Shown here one piece after another: positions 46,191 to 54,935 of a stretch of DNA of 64,000 nt (its first letter is position 1; every line of letters begins with the position of its first letter). This DNA comes from Rhodanobacteraceae bacterium (lineage in GTDB: Bacteria; Pseudomonadota; Gammaproteobacteria; Xanthomonadales; SZUA-5). The stretch covers positions 620,001 to 684,000 of the forward strand of contig JACKOW010000002.1 of the NCBI GenBank assembly GCA_024234055.1. Direction: 5' to 3'. The notes beneath the pieces are model-generated. The model saw nothing but the letters and a program-made list of their open reading frames with translations. It did not search any database and was not told the origin of the DNA. The translations under genes were made by a program, and so were the position numbers.

Positions 46191-46726
46191 ATGGCGTAGA
46201 TCCCGAACAGGCTGCGACCGTGCTCTTCGAAGTCCATGCCGAAGCCGAAGACATAACGATCGGGCACCGTCAGGCCGACGAAATCCGCCACCACACCCGG
46301 CACGCAGCGGTCGTGCTCCTTCTTGACCAGCACGGCGATGTAGACGGCGGTCGCGCCGGCGCCCAGCGCATGCTTCTTCAGTGCATCCAGCGTGTGGCCC
46401 TCATCGAGGATATCGTCGACGAAAATCACCGGACGGCCGGCAAAATCATGTCGCGGGCGCGCCTTCCAGTGCAGTTCTCCGCCCTTGGTCTCGCCGTGAT
46501 AGCGGGTCACGTGCACATAGTCGAAGTCCAGGTCGACGTCGACCCGCGGCGCCAGCATGCCGGCCGTGATCAGGCCGCCGGTCAACACCGTGACGTAGAT
46601 CGGCCGCTGACCTTTCAGGCGCGCGCTGATGTCGGCCGCCATGCGATCCAGGGCCGCTTCCAGCGCTGGACGGTCGTGCAGCAGATCGGCACGTTCCAGC
46701 GCCGTCTCGTAATCAAGTTTGCTCAT
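46187..46726 (-). CDS. hpt: Hypoxanthine-guanine phosphoribosyltransferase
   Basis: The 179-residue type I phosphoribosyltransferase has the PRPP motif VIFVDDILDEGHTL at about 100-113, a flexible-loop region VTRYHGETKGGE, and the C-terminal DRYVFGFGMDFEEHGRSL block typical of bacterial HPRT. It converts hypoxanthine or guanine plus PRPP to IMP or GMP in the cytosol. It overlaps nagZ upstream and the phosphorylase downstream by 4 nt each. Together with the phosphorylase it makes two consecutive salvage steps. Confidence 0.93.
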   Translation of the reverse strand: MSKLDYETALERADLLHDRPALEAALDRMAADISARLKGQRPIYVTVLTGGLITAGMLAPRVDVDLDFDYVHVTRYHGETKGGELHWKARPRHDFAGRPVIFVDDILDEGHTLDALKKHALGAGATAVYIAVLVKKEHDRCVPGVVADFVGLTVPDRYVFGFGMDFEEHGRSLFGIYAI

Positions 46727-47742
46727 GAATCCATCAACTCCAGCAAAGCGCCCAGCCTAGCGGCGCGATCAGGCCAAGTCGAGCTTTCGACAGCGCGTCG
46801 CAACGGTGCCCGCAGACGGCCACGCAGAGCTCGGCAGAGTCGGCTGGTGGCACGCAGGCGCAGCGCACTGGCCGCGTCGAGTGCGGTTGGCACCAGCGGT
46901 GGGTCGCACACCAGGATCAGATCGCAACCGGCGTCGCGATGGGCACCCAGGCGATCGCCCACGGCACCCAGAGCGGCGCCGGCGACCATGCCGATGTCAT
47001 CGGAAATCACCACCCCGCGAAAATCCAGAGCCTGACGCAGCACGTCCTGAATCCAGAATCGCGAATAGCCGGCAGCCTCGGGACTGACCGCCGGGTACTC
47101 CACGTGCGCCATCATCACCGCCCGCGCGCCCGCCAGCATGCCGGTCACGAAGGGCAGCAGATCCTGATCGAAGATGTCGGCCGGCGTGCGGCTATCGATG
47201 GCGCGATCATGGTGGGTGTCGGCCAGCACGCTGCCGTGACCCGGAAAGTGTTTCAGCGTCGCCGGCATGCCGACGGCCTGCATGGTGTCGGCGTACAGGG
47301 TGGCCAGCTGCGCACACGCCTCGGGATCGGCATCGAAGGCGCGATCGCCGATGGCCAGATTGCCGCGGCCCAGATCGGCCACCGGCGCAAAGCTGAGGTC
47401 GAGTCCAGCCGCCAGAATCTCGACCGCCATGATCTCGGCATGCAATCGAGTCGCCCGCCGCGCGGCGGCGGGCAATCTGCGATGCAGCTCGCCGATGCGC
47501 GCGAGCGGCGGCAGCGGCGTGAATCCCTCACGAAAGCGCTGCACCCGACCGCCTTCCTGATCGACCGCGATGACACTGTCTGGCGCCAGCGCCCGAATCT
47601 GCCCACAGAGATCGGCAAGTTGCGCCCGATCCGCGTAGTTGCGACTGAACAGGATCACGCCAGCCACGGCCGGATGCGCCAGCCACTCGCGCTCGTGCGC
47701 GGCAAGTTCGGCACCGGCAATTCCGATCATCAGTGCACTCAT
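46723..47742 (-). CDS. nagZ: Beta-N-acetylhexosaminidase
   Basis: This 339-residue GH3 enzyme of peptidoglycan recycling removes GlcNAc from anhydro-muropeptides in the cytosol. Motifs: GVILFSRNY (about 28-36), DQEGGRVQRF (61-70), KHFPGHG (164-170) and the nucleophile Asp in VISDDIGM near 240. ATG 47742 has GGGAG upstream; an in-frame ATG four codons earlier is less suitable. It overlaps the CYTH gene stop by 4 nt. The order nagZ followed by a methylthioinosine phosphorylase is conserved in pseudomonads and relatives. Confidence 0.95.
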   Translation of the reverse strand: MSALMIGIAGAELAAHEREWLAHPAVAGVILFSRNYADRAQLADLCGQIRALAPDSVIAVDQEGGRVQRFREGFTPLPPLARIGELHRRLPAAARRATRLHAEIMAVEILAAGLDLSFAPVADLGRGNLAIGDRAFDADPEACAQLATLYADTMQAVGMPATLKHFPGHGSVLADTHHDRAIDSRTPADIFDQDLLPFVTGMLAGARAVMMAHVEYPAVSPEAAGYSRFWIQDVLRQALDFRGVVISDDIGMVAGAALGAVGDRLGAHRDAGCDLILVCDPPLVPTALDAASALRLRATSRLCRALRGRLRAPLRRAVESSTWPDRAARLGALLELMDS

Positions 47743-48212
47743 GACTGCTCCCACTGGCTGTAGGGTTGCTTGACCAGACTGAGGTTGTAGTAGCGCAGGT
47801 CATCGGTGACCTCAAGCCCCAGCCAGGACGGCCTGGGGAATGCCTCGTCGGCGCTGCCAAGCTCGATTTCGGCGACGATCAGCCCCTGATTGGCGCCATC
47901 GAATTCGTCGATCTCGAACACATGGCTGTCGATCTCCACATAGTGCCGGGTCTTGGAGACCACCGGACCATCCGCAAGCTGTTCCAGCAGAACGTCAGCA
48001 TCGGCGCGCGGAATCGGGTACTCGAACTCCAGCCGGGTGCTGCCACGGGTCTGACTCTTGATGTTGAGCCAGGCCACATCACCGCTGACCCGCACCCGAA
48101 CCGAGGCCCGCGTGCCCCCCAGATAACCTTGGGCCATGTAGGCGCTGCGCTGCACCTGATTGCGCCAGGCGTCACCCTTCAGCAGGAATTTGCGTTCGAT
48201 TTCGATGGCCAT
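47739..48212 (-). CDS. CYTH-domain protein (triphosphate tunnel metalloenzyme)
   Basis: The 157-residue product starts MAIEIERKFLL, giving the ExExK signature (Glu4, Glu6, Lys8) of CYTH/TTM enzymes, followed by the alternating basic/acidic strand pattern (VRVRVSGDVAWLNIKS, LEFEYPIPRADAD, FEIDEFDGANQGLIVAEIEL). Small bacterial members hydrolyse inorganic triphosphate or similar; the substrate here is not known. It lies 34 nt after rlmD and overlaps nagZ by 4 nt, so it is part of a five-gene minus-strand unit. Confidence 0.9.
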   Translation of the reverse strand: MAIEIERKFLLKGDAWRNQVQRSAYMAQGYLGGTRASVRVRVSGDVAWLNIKSQTRGSTRLEFEYPIPRADADVLLEQLADGPVVSKTRHYVEIDSHVFEIDEFDGANQGLIVAEIELGSADEAFPRPSWLGLEVTDDLRYYNLSLVKQPYSQWEQS

Positions 48213-48246
48213 GAGGGCGTCCTCGTCGACTGCGGCGGTGGATGGC

Positions 48247-49605
48247 TCAACGGCGCACGAACAGCGCCATGCTCTCGACATGGGCGGTGTGCGGAAACAT
48301 GTCCATGACCCCGGCGGCGACCAGATCGAAACCCTTGCGCTGCACCAGCACCGCGGTGTCCCGGGCCAGTGTGCCGGGATGGCAGGAGACATACACCAGT
48401 CGTTCCACGCCGGATCCGGGCAGATAGTCGAACACCGCTTCGGCACCGGCACGGGGCGGATCCAGCAGCAAGCGGGTGTAATCACCCTGCGCCCAGGCGG
48501 CGCCGCTGTGATCAAGGCTGAGATCGGCGACGGCATAGTCGATGTTGCCGATGCCACAGCGGCTGGCATTGGCACGAGCGCGCTCGATCAGACCGGCATC
48601 GCCTTCGACACCAAAGACCGAGGCCGCCCGACGCGCCAGCGGCAGCGTGAAATTACCCAGCCCGCAATAGAGATCGAGCACCCGATCGTTCGGCCCCACG
48701 GCCAGCAGGTCCAGCGCCTGCACGATCATGGCGCGATTGATGCTGTCGTTGACCTGGACAAAATCCAGCGGCAGATATTCCAGCGACAGTGTGTCATCGA
48801 TGGCGTAACTGAGCACCGCCGGCGCAGCGCCATCGAGATCGACCAGGCTGTCATTGCCGGCCGGTTGCAGCACGATGTCGAGCCCATGGTCCAGCCCGAA
48901 CTGACGCAAACGGGAACGATCGCCGGCCGACAGCGGATGCAGATGGCGAAACACCAGCACTGCGCGCTCGGCAGCGGCGACCTCGATCTGCGGGATCGAG
49001 GCGCGCGCATCCATCTCCGTCACCAGCGCCGACAGCGCCCCCAGCAGCGGCCCCACCCGCACATCCAGCACCGGACAGCTCTGCAGCTCGGCCACATAGC
49101 GTCCGTTGGCCTCGCGAAAACCGACCAGCGCCTTGCCCTTCTTGTCGACGTGACGCACCGACAACCGGGCCTTGCGCCGGTAACCCCAGATATCGCGCTG
49201 CAGCGGCGCCAGCAGGCGCTGTGGGCTAACCTTGCCGATGCGTTCGAGATTGTCGATCAGGTGCTTCTGCTTGAACTCGATCTGCTGCTGCGGCGACAGA
49301 TGCTGCAGGCTGCAGCCCGAACAGATCTGGGCATGGGCGCAATGCGGCTGGATGCGATCAGGGCTGGCTTCCAGGATCTCGTCGGCGACCGCATCGTCAT
49401 ACTGGCGATGGCGCTTGACCACGTGCGCAAGCACGCGTTCGCCCGGCAGGGCGCCGGAGACGAACACGGCCTTCTGCCCGGCCCGGGCAATGCCGCGTCC
49501 GTCATGGGAGAGATCCTGAATCAGCAGTTCCAAGGCGCAGTCCAGCCCGTTATTCGAATCGCGGGAATCTAGCGCACTGATCGCGCCCGCGCGACCTTTT
49601 GTCAC
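48247..49605 (-). CDS. rlmD: 23S rRNA (uracil-C5)-methyltransferase
   Basis: The 452-residue SAM-dependent RNA m5U methyltransferase is of RumA/RlmD type, modifying U1939 of 23S rRNA. It has an N-terminal TRAM-like domain (about 22-80), a 4Fe-4S ligand cluster starting CAHAQICSGC (Cys89, 95, 98), a SAM-binding DLYCGLGNFTLPLA, and the catalytic region LLDPPRAG with the nucleophilic Cys in YVSCHPGT. The start is a GTG at 49605. It is divergent from the Rec-Hpt gene, with only 29 bp between the starts. Confidence 0.93.
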   Translation of the reverse strand: MTKGRAGAISALDSRDSNNGLDCALELLIQDLSHDGRGIARAGQKAVFVSGALPGERVLAHVVKRHRQYDDAVADEILEASPDRIQPHCAHAQICSGCSLQHLSPQQQIEFKQKHLIDNLERIGKVSPQRLLAPLQRDIWGYRRKARLSVRHVDKKGKALVGFREANGRYVAELQSCPVLDVRVGPLLGALSALVTEMDARASIPQIEVAAAERAVLVFRHLHPLSAGDRSRLRQFGLDHGLDIVLQPAGNDSLVDLDGAAPAVLSYAIDDTLSLEYLPLDFVQVNDSINRAMIVQALDLLAVGPNDRVLDLYCGLGNFTLPLARRAASVFGVEGDAGLIERARANASRCGIGNIDYAVADLSLDHSGAAWAQGDYTRLLLDPPRAGAEAVFDYLPGSGVERLVYVSCHPGTLARDTAVLVQRKGFDLVAAGVMDMFPHTAHVESMALFVRR

Positions 49606-49634
49606 ATTGAGCCGACGGGGTTTATCCTGCGCCC

Positions 49635-50447
49635 ATGCCCGCCCGCGCCTGCCTGATCATCGACGACGACCCCATTGCCGCCACCTGGCTGCTGGAACTG
49701 TTGCGTGCGCGCGGTCACGTCGCGGTACTCAGTGGCTCTCTGGCACAGGCGGAATCGCAGCTGAGCGACGGCGAGTTCGCCCGGATCATCGTGGACCGGC
49801 GTCTGCCCGATGGGGATGGACTGAAGTGGTTGCAACAGCGCTCGCAGGCCTTGCCGCGGCCGGTCCTGCTGACATCCGGGGACGAACTCTCGGGCGCCGA
49901 GATGCCCGACGGCGTGGTCTTTCTGCGCAAGCCGGTCGATCAGGACTCGCTGCTGCAGTGGCTGGAGGCGGACAACATCGCGGGCGCCTCGCCCATTCCC
50001 GAACATCCCGCCCCGGCTCAAGCCGCCGAACTTGCCATCCTCAGCGACGAGCCTGCCCTGACCCGCCTGGGTGGTCGCATCCAGACGCTGCAATCGCTGC
50101 GTCTGATGCTGCTGAAGGAACTGCAGACAGCGCAGGGCTGGATCTCGATGCTGCAGCAGCCGCAGGCCTTGCCGGCCTCACTCGGCCAACTGCACCGCCT
50201 GAGCGCCGCCTGCGCCCTCACCGGCTGCGTTCGACTGGGACGTATCAGCAGCGAACTCGAGTCCGCCCTGCGCGCTGGCCATGACCTCGGTGACGCCCAG
50301 CAGCGGCGCCTCGAGACGACGCTCGCCCAGACCCTGTCCGCACTGGAGCACAGCACCTCGGCGACGGTCAGTGCCGCCGACCATCCGGGCAGGGCCCAGA
50401 CCGCCCCGGCGAAAAGCCCGGACCTGCTGGAGTCGGGCCTGGGTTAA
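49635..50447 (+). CDS. Response regulator with Hpt-like C-terminal domain
   Basis: The 270-residue product has an N-terminal receiver domain (1-115): acidic pocket IIDDD at 8-12, phospho-acceptor Asp54 in IIVDRRLPDGDG, Thr80 and Lys99 in FLRKP. After an Ala/Pro-rich linker (about 115-140) the C-terminal helical bundle contains LHRLSAACALTGCVRL with His187, which aligns with the HxLKG site of histidine phosphotransfer domains although Lys and Gly are replaced. No DNA-binding or enzymatic output is present, so it would relay or sequester phosphate. No histidine kinase is adjacent. Confidence 0.82.
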   Translation: MPARACLIIDDDPIAATWLLELLRARGHVAVLSGSLAQAESQLSDGEFARIIVDRRLPDGDGLKWLQQRSQALPRPVLLTSGDELSGAEMPDGVVFLRKPVDQDSLLQWLEADNIAGASPIPEHPAPAQAAELAILSDEPALTRLGGRIQTLQSLRLMLLKELQTAQGWISMLQQPQALPASLGQLHRLSAACALTGCVRLGRISSELESALRAGHDLGDAQQRRLETTLAQTLSALEHSTSATVSAADHPGRAQTAPAKSPDLLESGLG

Positions 50448-50498
50448 GATGGTCGGGCAAGACCTGCTAGTCCCATCTCACTCCAAGGAGGCAAGACC

Positions 50499-50753
50499 AT
50501 GCGTGATCTATTGCATTTCGACTCGATGATCACCCCCAAGATCGTCACGCTCATCTACTGGCTGGCCCTGGCGCTGATCGCACTGGGTGGCCTGTTTACC
50601 CTGGTCGCCGGCCAGGGCGGTTTCGGCATGCGCCTGATCACCGTGATCATCGGCGTGCCCCTGGCCGCGCTGGGAGCGCGCATCTATTGCGAGTTGATCA
50701 TGGTGCTGTTCAAGATCAACGAGAACATCCAGCGACTGGCGGACCGCAGCTAG
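50499..50753 (+). CDS. DUF4282 domain-containing membrane protein
   Basis: This 84-residue protein has two hydrophobic segments (about 15-37 and 45-67), starts MRDLLHFDSMITPKIV and ends INENIQRLADRS, the pattern of the DUF4282 family of small inner-membrane proteins. ATG 50499 is preceded by a near-perfect AAGGAGG, so it should be well translated. Function is unknown. A strong stem-loop follows, shared with the convergent beta-helix gene. Confidence 0.88.
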   Translation: MRDLLHFDSMITPKIVTLIYWLALALIALGGLFTLVAGQGGFGMRLITVIIGVPLAALGARIYCELIMVLFKINENIQRLADRS

Positions 50754-50756
50754 CCT

Positions 50757-50790
50757 CGCCAGGGCTGCGAAGCCACTCGCAGCCCTGGCG
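50757..50790. terminator. Strong stem-loop between convergent genes
   Basis: A perfect 14-bp stem (CGCCAGGGCTGCGA/TCGCAGCCCTGGCG) with a 6-nt loop fills the 44-bp gap between the stops at 50753 (+) and 50798 (-). No long T-run is present. Confidence 0.7.
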
Positions 50791-50797
50791 GCACACC

Positions 50798-53700
50798 CTA
50801 CTCAAAGCCGTTGGCGAACAAGGCGTCTGCCGAGACGGTCAAGGTGAATGGCCGCGAGGCCGCATTGAAATCGGCGCTGCCAGAATAGCTGGCGGTGAGG
50901 GTGCGTACGCCAGCACTGGTGAAGCTCAGGGCACAACTGCTTGCCGGAAGCGTGATCGTGCAGGTTTCCGTGGGGCTGGCGCTGATCTGAACCGTTCCGG
51001 TGGGCGTGCCGCTGCCGGGGGCCTGCACGCTGACGGTGACATTGACCGTGGTTGGAGTACCTACAGTCGGTGTGCTTGGGGTGATCGCCCCGAAATTGAG
51101 CTCGGTGTCAGCCTTGCTCGTGGTGTGAAATGCCGAATCGCAGCTGCCGGCGAAGCTGCTGTTGGTCTGCATGCATACGGTCAGCAATTGATTGCCAGCG
51201 TGCAGGCTGGCGATCTGGCAACCGCCGCTGCCGCCCGCCAGCGTGATCTCGCAACTGCTGGTGCCGACTCCGGCGCCATTGTTGACGGTGACCGTGCCAG
51301 ACGGGGTACCCCCAGCGCTGCTCACGGTCACGCTGACCGTGTACGGCTGTCCCACTACCGAGGGATTCGGCGCCTGACCGGTGATCAAGGTCGTGGTGGC
51401 CGCCGGCTGTGCCGGGTTCACGGTATGAGCTTCAGTGTCGGAGCTGGCAGCAAAAGCCTGTCCCTGGGATGTGTAGCTGGCAGTCAGGGTCTTCAGGCCC
51501 GCACTGGTCGAGCTGAGCGGGCAACTCCCCGCGCCATTGCTGAGGATGATGTTGCAGCCCGCTCCACTGCCATCACTGACCGATACGGAACCGGTGGGTG
51601 TGCCCGCCCCGGGGTTGCTGCTGACCGTGACGGCCACCGTATACGGTTGGTTCACCAGGGACGGATCCGGGGTATCGCTGGTGATGGTGGTGGTGGTGGC
51701 GGCTGCGAGCACCGTGTGCGTGGCGGTACCGCTGCTCGACAGATTAGTGAGGGTACCGGCGTAGGTCGCCGTCAGGGTCTTGCTGCCTACAGTGACGCTG
51801 GTGAGCTCGCAACTGGCCATGCTGTTCACCAATGGGGCTGTCTGACAGGTCTGGCCTGTGCCATCGCTGATGGTGACGGTGCCGCCATCGAGGATGGCGC
51901 TATCGTGTTGGCGTCGAACCTGGACGGTCACGGTGTAGGGCTCGCCAACTTGCGATGGATCCGGGCTGTCGCTGAGGATCGTGGTCACCGAGTTGGCGGC
52001 CGTGTAGGCGTGGAGCTCGGTAGCGTTGCTCGGAAGAAACACGAAATTGCCCGGATAGTCGGCGTTGAGCGAAAAACTGCCGATGGAATTGCTGGGCAGC
52101 TGACAATTGCCGCTGCCGTTGACACCCAGGACCGCGTTGCATGAAGTACCGGCAGGGCCGGAAATGGCAACTGTGCCGGTGGGCGTTCCACCGGTGGGAC
52201 TGGTGACCTGGACGTTCACGGTGATGGTCTGGCCGTTCTGGCTGGGATCCGGCGTGTCGCTGGTGATCGTGGTCACGGTCTCGTGGCGCTCGAGCAAGCA
52301 GTCGCTGACCTCGCTGGTGTCGCCGGTGGAGATGCGGGTTGCCACCGCTGTCAGCAGACCTGGAGAGCCGCCGGGGATGGTGGCGCTGAATGGGACCGAA
52401 CCCAGCACATTGGTGACAAACTCGGTGGCCACCAGATTCAGCATGTTTCCGCCACTGGCGGGACAATCCGGAGACCGATAGATATCGATGATGAAGCTGC
52501 CGTTCTGCGAATTGAGCAAGCCAGTGACCTGACGGGTGCCATCCGGATTCAACTGCGAATCGCTGAGCACCGGCTTGTTCTGGCCATTGTTCGGCCCGCC
52601 ATCGCCGTCGCCGGGGTCATTCGACAAGGGACCCAGATCTCCCAGATCGATGCCCAGGCCAGTGCCGCTGATTCCGTTGGCGAAAATGCGATTGGGCCTG
52701 ATCGAGTTGCCGGTGCCGGCGCTGGATGTAAGGTGCACGCCCGGGCCATCGCTGTTGGTAATGGTGTTGGATACGGACTGATTCAGCACGCCACCGATCT
52801 GGTGCCCGCCAGAACCGTTGGTGATCAGGATTCCGGTGCCATTGCGAAATGCGGCAGCAGGAACCCCGCTGGCGCTCGTTCCGATTCGATTTCGAGCAAT
52901 CTCATAGCCCGTCGCCGTACTACCGCTGATGGAGATTGCACCGCCGTCGGGCACTGCGGCGATGACGTTGTCGAGGATGCGGATGTCGGGACTGTTGGAG
53001 GCGAAGATGCCATTGCCGGTTGAACCATTGCCGATCGGGCTTGCCGCCAATCCGCTCGCACTCAGACCGATGTAGTTGTTCTGAATGGTATGGCCGCCGC
53101 TGCTGGCGTCGAGCAGACTGATCGCACTGGTCGTGGCCTCCCCGATGCTGTTGCGGTCCTCAGGCTCCGGTCCGCCGATCAGCGCATTCTGGGCATTGCC
53201 ACGTACCTGGATTCCAATGGCATTGGAAAACAGATTTCCAAGCCCTCCCGGGCCGACACCGCCAATGGCATTGCCCTGAATTCGATGGTTGCTGCCACCG
53301 CGCAAGCGGATCGCCACGGCACTCTCGAACGAGGAAAAGCCGATGCCCTTGACCGTCAGCGAGGTTCCCGCCGACGCTGAATCGGGTACCTGCAGGGCAT
53401 GCGTCAGGCTGGCGTTCAGGCCGAAGAGCACAATGCAGATCACTGCATCGCTGCCCACGCTGAGCGTATTGGGCGAGGCATCCGGTTCGCTGTAGCCGTC
53501 GATTTCCAGGCTGTCGGTGATGTCCGGAAGCAGCGACTGCAAACTGATGATGTCTGGTGTCGTACAACCGCCGGGAATGTTGAAATGAATCTTCTGCAAT
53601 CCGGGCACGGCATTGGCCGAGGTGATGGCTTCCCGCAAGGACCCGCTACCCGAGTCGTTGTTGTTGGTGACCACGATGATGCTGGCGTCATTGACGGCCG

Positions 53701-54745
53701 ATTCGTAAGCGCCCATGTCGTATTTGCTGCCGACCAGTCGACCACCGGCGGGTCCATCCAGATCCTGTGCCGGCACCGCGAGCAGATCCTGCGAGGCTTG
53801 TACCGAGGTTTGCCCGGCGTTGATGGCGGGCGAAACTGGCGCAGTTTCGCGCAGATGGAAATCGCTGCTGCTTACAAACTGCGGATTGATGCCGACCAGG
53901 TTTCCGCTGGAGCCACCTGCCGGCGGTAGCCCGGTATTCACCGCCGGATAGAGATTGTTCTTCAGGCGCCAGGCCTTGCCGTTGCCTGCACTGCTGATTC
54001 GAAGTGACTCGTTGCATCCCGTGCTCTGCAGGATGTTGTGCGAAAAGAGTGAGTTGTCGCGCTCACTTTGGAGCATCAGAGCCGGCTTGTTGGCCGCACA
54101 TTGGAGCGAAAACGTATTGAACACGACCTGTGGCAGGGAATCCTGATTGGCGTAGCCGAGCTCGATGGTGGCTTCGGAATTGCTGCCGGCAGGCGGCCCC
54201 TGAATCCCCTCGAACAGATTGTTGGCCACCAGGTATGTCTGGGCATCGTTGGCCACGATCAGCACCTCGGTGCCCAGTCGAAAATGGTTGTAGCGCACCT
54301 TGACGGAGTCGGTGTCCGGACAGGACTGACCAAATGGGCAGATATTCTCAAAGAGAAAGAAGCTGCCGAAGTTCTGGAAGCGGATACCCTCAATGCGGAA
54401 ATTGCGCTGATTCCCGGAAAAGGCAAACTGCGTACCACCCTGGCCCGAGCCGTTGAAGATCGTGTTGGCCGGATTGATGGTGCGCGCACTGCAGTCGCTG
54501 TTCCAGCCGCCAGTGAGTTCGAAAGTCTTGTCGTCCGGGCCACTGGAACCGAAGGAGAGACTGTTGGCGAAGGTATAGGTGCCGACCCGTACCCGGATCT
54601 CCTGCACCGTCCCGCCGGGGGCGAGGTTGGCTTGCGCAAAGGCATTGACGATTGCGGTGCTGGTGTTGACGCACTGCACGGTTGCGTGCGCGGTGGGCAG
54701 CAGCAGGCATCCAGCGATCAGAAACAGGACACGAAGGGAATTCAC
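50798..54745 (-). CDS. Large secreted beta-helix protein with five Ig-like repeats
   Basis: The 1315-residue product has a signal peptide (about 1-22, ending AHA). Residues about 25-800 form a right-handed parallel beta-helix-like region of polymorphic-outer-membrane/Ig-rich adhesin type, with many GN-rich turns (GNAIGGVGPGGLGN, NRIGTSASGVPAAA). About 815-1305 are five Ig-like repeats of roughly 95 residues, each starting near TITSDTPDPSQ and containing GTPTGTV and a Cys pair. The protein ends DALFANGFE, the same nine residues as the metallopeptidase at 5664-9842. It has no catalytic signature; adhesion or matrix binding is a guess. GT-rich codons in the repeats give long open frames on the other strand. 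Confidence 0.82.
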   Translation of the reverse strand: MNSLRVLFLIAGCLLLPTAHATVQCVNTSTAIVNAFAQANLAPGGTVQEIRVRVGTYTFANSLSFGSSGPDDKTFELTGGWNSDCSARTINPANTIFNGSGQGGTQFAFSGNQRNFRIEGIRFQNFGSFFLFENICPFGQSCPDTDSVKVRYNHFRLGTEVLIVANDAQTYLVANNLFEGIQGPPAGSNSEATIELGYANQDSLPQVVFNTFSLQCAANKPALMLQSERDNSLFSHNILQSTGCNESLRISSAGNGKAWRLKNNLYPAVNTGLPPAGGSSGNLVGINPQFVSSSDFHLRETAPVSPAINAGQTSVQASQDLLAVPAQDLDGPAGGRLVGSKYDMGAYESAVNDASIIVVTNNNDSGSGSLREAITSANAVPGLQKIHFNIPGGCTTPDIISLQSLLPDITDSLEIDGYSEPDASPNTLSVGSDAVICIVLFGLNASLTHALQVPDSASAGTSLTVKGIGFSSFESAVAIRLRGGSNHRIQGNAIGGVGPGGLGNLFSNAIGIQVRGNAQNALIGGPEPEDRNSIGEATTSAISLLDASSGGHTIQNNYIGLSASGLAASPIGNGSTGNGIFASNSPDIRILDNVIAAVPDGGAISISGSTATGYEIARNRIGTSASGVPAAAFRNGTGILITNGSGGHQIGGVLNQSVSNTITNSDGPGVHLTSSAGTGNSIRPNRIFANGISGTGLGIDLGDLGPLSNDPGDGDGGPNNGQNKPVLSDSQLNPDGTRQVTGLLNSQNGSFIIDIYRSPDCPASGGNMLNLVATEFVTNVLGSVPFSATIPGGSPGLLTAVATRISTGDTSEVSDCLLERHETVTTITSDTPDPSQNGQTITVNVQVTSPTGGTPTGTVAISGPAGTSCNAVLGVNGSGNCQLPSNSIGSFSLNADYPGNFVFLPSNATELHAYTAANSVTTILSDSPDPSQVGEPYTVTVQVRRQHDSAILDGGTVTISDGTGQTCQTAPLVNSMASCELTSVTVGSKTLTATYAGTLTNLSSSGTATHTVLAAATTTTITSDTPDPSLVNQPYTVAVTVSSNPGAGTPTGSVSVSDGSGAGCNIILSNGAGSCPLSSTSAGLKTLTASYTSQGQAFAASSDTEAHTVNPAQPAATTTLITGQAPNPSVVGQPYTVSVTVSSAGGTPSGTVTVNNGAGVGTSSCEITLAGGSGGCQIASLHAGNQLLTVCMQTNSSFAGSCDSAFHTTSKADTELNFGAITPSTPTVGTPTTVNVTVSVQAPGSGTPTGTVQISASPTETCTITLPASSCALSFTSAGVRTLTASYSGSADFNAASRPFTLTVSADALFANGFE

Positions 54746-54935
54746 GGCGAACCTCGAACAGTAGGAAGCTACTATCCGAAACGATCGTGAACTCCTAACC
54801 GCACGATCCCGCAGGCGGCCGGTCGAATTGCACCGTGAAGCTCCGTGCCTGAATGCCTCGGGCTACCGCAGTGCGCCCAGGCTGTACCGCCCAGGGAACC
54901 GTGGCATCTGCCCGCGCAGGTGTGAGAAATGCGGG

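Noticed and set aside
43929..46199. 756-codon plus-strand open frame over WS/DGAT and the phosphorylase
   Set aside because: His/Gln/Arg-rich translation, spans two convincing genes on the other strand, no recognisable domain.
48160..49572. Plus-strand open frame opposite rlmD, and 59095-60573 opposite lepA
   Set aside because: Shadows of strongly conserved genes with all catalytic motifs intact on the minus strand.
50798..54745. Autotransporter, because of the beta-helix
   Set aside because: There is no C-terminal translocator barrel; the protein ends in Ig repeats and the NGFE motif.
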